Notes under the pieces: model-generated
Told to the model about the DNA's origin: nothing
The model's input: only the letters and a program-made list of their open reading frames with translations
Database searches by the model: none
Source: Pseudomonadota bacterium
GTDB lineage: Bacteria > Myxococcota_A > UBA9160 > JADFDR01
Assembly (NCBI GenBank): GCA_003353845.1
Contig: PIVT01000042.1
Span: 1-34,551 of the forward strand
Length of the DNA stretch: 34,551 bases
Reading direction: 5' to 3'
Position numbers and translations under genes: made by a program
Part shown: positions 33,956-34,551 of the stretch, in pieces
Layout: each line of letters opens with the position of its first letter
Numbering within the stretch: the stretch's first letter is position 1

Positions 33956-34478
33956 CTAGGTCGCGCGCGTTGTTTTCCGGGGTACTTTTTTCCGAAACAA
34001 AGCGGCCAAGCCCAAGAGTGCCGCCGTGGCAAACAAGTAGGTAGAGAGCCCGAGCGCCGTGTGTAATGACCCCCCCGTGGCAAAGGCCACGCCTCTGGAC
34101 TCGGCCAAGGCAACGGTGATCAGAACGCGCAGCAGGTTGCCCAACATGGCCACGGGCACGATGGCCAGAAGCACGGGAACCTGGCGGCCAAAGGGCTTGC
34201 CCATCAGATGGGCGATGACCAGGCCCAGCGGCAACAAGGTGAGAACCGAGGTGATCCCGCTGCAGGCCTCATCCACGCCCAAGAGGACCTCCCCCGGTAA
34301 GACCAAAACATTTCCCTCGCGCAACAGGATATGACCTGCCGCCTGCAAGAGTGAAACCGAGGCATCGCTCACCCAGAGTTGGAGTCGAAAAATAAGCGGC
34401 TGCACCCAGACTGGTGATGCCTACTACGAATAATATAAAAATGAGAACGACTGTTGTGCGTTTTGATAAATTGTTCAT
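33956..34478 (-). pseudogene. Short exosortase/archaeosortase-family gene with probable frame break
   Basis: The main reading frame (GTG at 34405 to 33956, 149 aa) has the exosortase catalytic triad in order and context: C48 in VDEACSGITSVLTLLPL, R93 in VPVAMLGNLLRVLITV and H115 in SLHTALGLSTYLF, within predicted membrane helices. Exosortases are membrane transpeptidase-like enzymes that process C-terminal sorting signals such as PEP-CTERM. Upstream the frame closes at a TAG. The adjacent frame from ATG at 34478 encodes MNNLSKRTTVVLIFILFVVG, a good first membrane helix. Removing one G near 34,405-34,408 joins the two into about 172 aa. This may be a sequencing indel, a true pseudogene, programmed frameshifting or a GTG-started short form. 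Full exosortases are about 280 aa. Confidence 0.7.
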
Positions 34479-34551
34479 AAAAGTAAAAAGTTACAGAGTG
34501 GCAACGTTGCAAAGCCATCCTGCAACCTTCCACAAAAAAAGAGACAGAAGA
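34479..34551 (-). promoter_or_regulatory. Upstream region of the exosortase-like gene
   Basis: The last 73 bases hold a perfect 10-bp palindrome GCAACGTTGC (34501-34510) and an overlapping inverted repeat GTTGCA (34506-34511) / TGCAAC (34521-34526). They sit 20-50 bases before the ATG at 34478, a position that would suit an operator or leader hairpin. I tested for a sigma54 site and the spacing does not fit. The window ends here. Confidence 0.4.

Noticed and set aside
34501-34551. Sigma54 promoter before the exosortase-like gene
   Set aside because: TGGC and TTGC elements occur, but the GG-to-GC spacing is 12 rather than 10 bases. The pair with correct spacing keeps only the invariant dinucleotides.

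Overview
The window reads as chromosomal core DNA of a Gram-negative bacterium, most likely from a deltaproteobacterial-type lineage (Myxococcota, Bdellovibrionota or Desulfobacterota in the broad sense). An outer membrane is shown by LptD, LptF and LptG. The order pheA-hisC-tyrA-rpsA-ihfB-lapA-lapB, the scpA-scpB pair and an exosortase-type protein fit that assignment, but this is inference from gene order, not phylogeny. The DNA is moderately GC-rich and very compact. I see no rRNA, tRNA, CRISPR array, insertion sequence or prophage, and no gene-free stretch over 300 bases.

Layout. Block 1 (minus strand, 16,560 down to 59) is a near-continuous chain. It starts with pheA-hisC-tyrA (phenylalanine/tyrosine branch) and rpsA-ihfB-lapA-lapB (ribosomal protein S1, a DNA-bending protein, envelope proteins). 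It continues with mutS-amiC-glnD-xerD (mismatch repair, cell-wall amidase, nitrogen sensor, dimer-resolution recombinase) and ends with scpA-scpB (condensin partners) behind their own candidate promoter. Neighbours mostly overlap by 4 bases (GTGA or ATGA). coaE lies alone on the plus strand (16,857-17,504).

Block 2 (minus strand, 31,651 down to 17,511) runs lptF-dcd-dtd-(small exported protein)-ccdA-tlpA-(Crp-like regulator)-lptD, then a complete trpE-G-D-C-F-B-A operon that converts chorismate to tryptophan. With pheA/tyrA only about 1 kb from trpA, most of the post-chorismate aromatic pathway sits in one locus. lptG is on the plus strand, divergent from lptF. queG is convergent with lptG and follows a short, apparently frameshifted exosortase-family gene at the right edge.

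Most of the window is ordinary housekeeping sequence. The features most worth a second look are: the exosortase-like gene with a probable +1 frame break at an AT-rich compositional step (33,956-34,478); an 11-bp perfect inverted repeat that would sequester the lptD start codon; a hairpin overlapping the rpsA ribosome binding site; a perfect 11-bp hairpin between ihfB and lapA; a LapB-like protein with no rubredoxin domain or membrane anchor; natural active-site variants in TrpA (D60E) and Dcd; and the divergent arrangement of lptF and lptG. I did not find a clearly new multi-gene system. The exosortase region, cut off by the window edge, is the best place to look for one.
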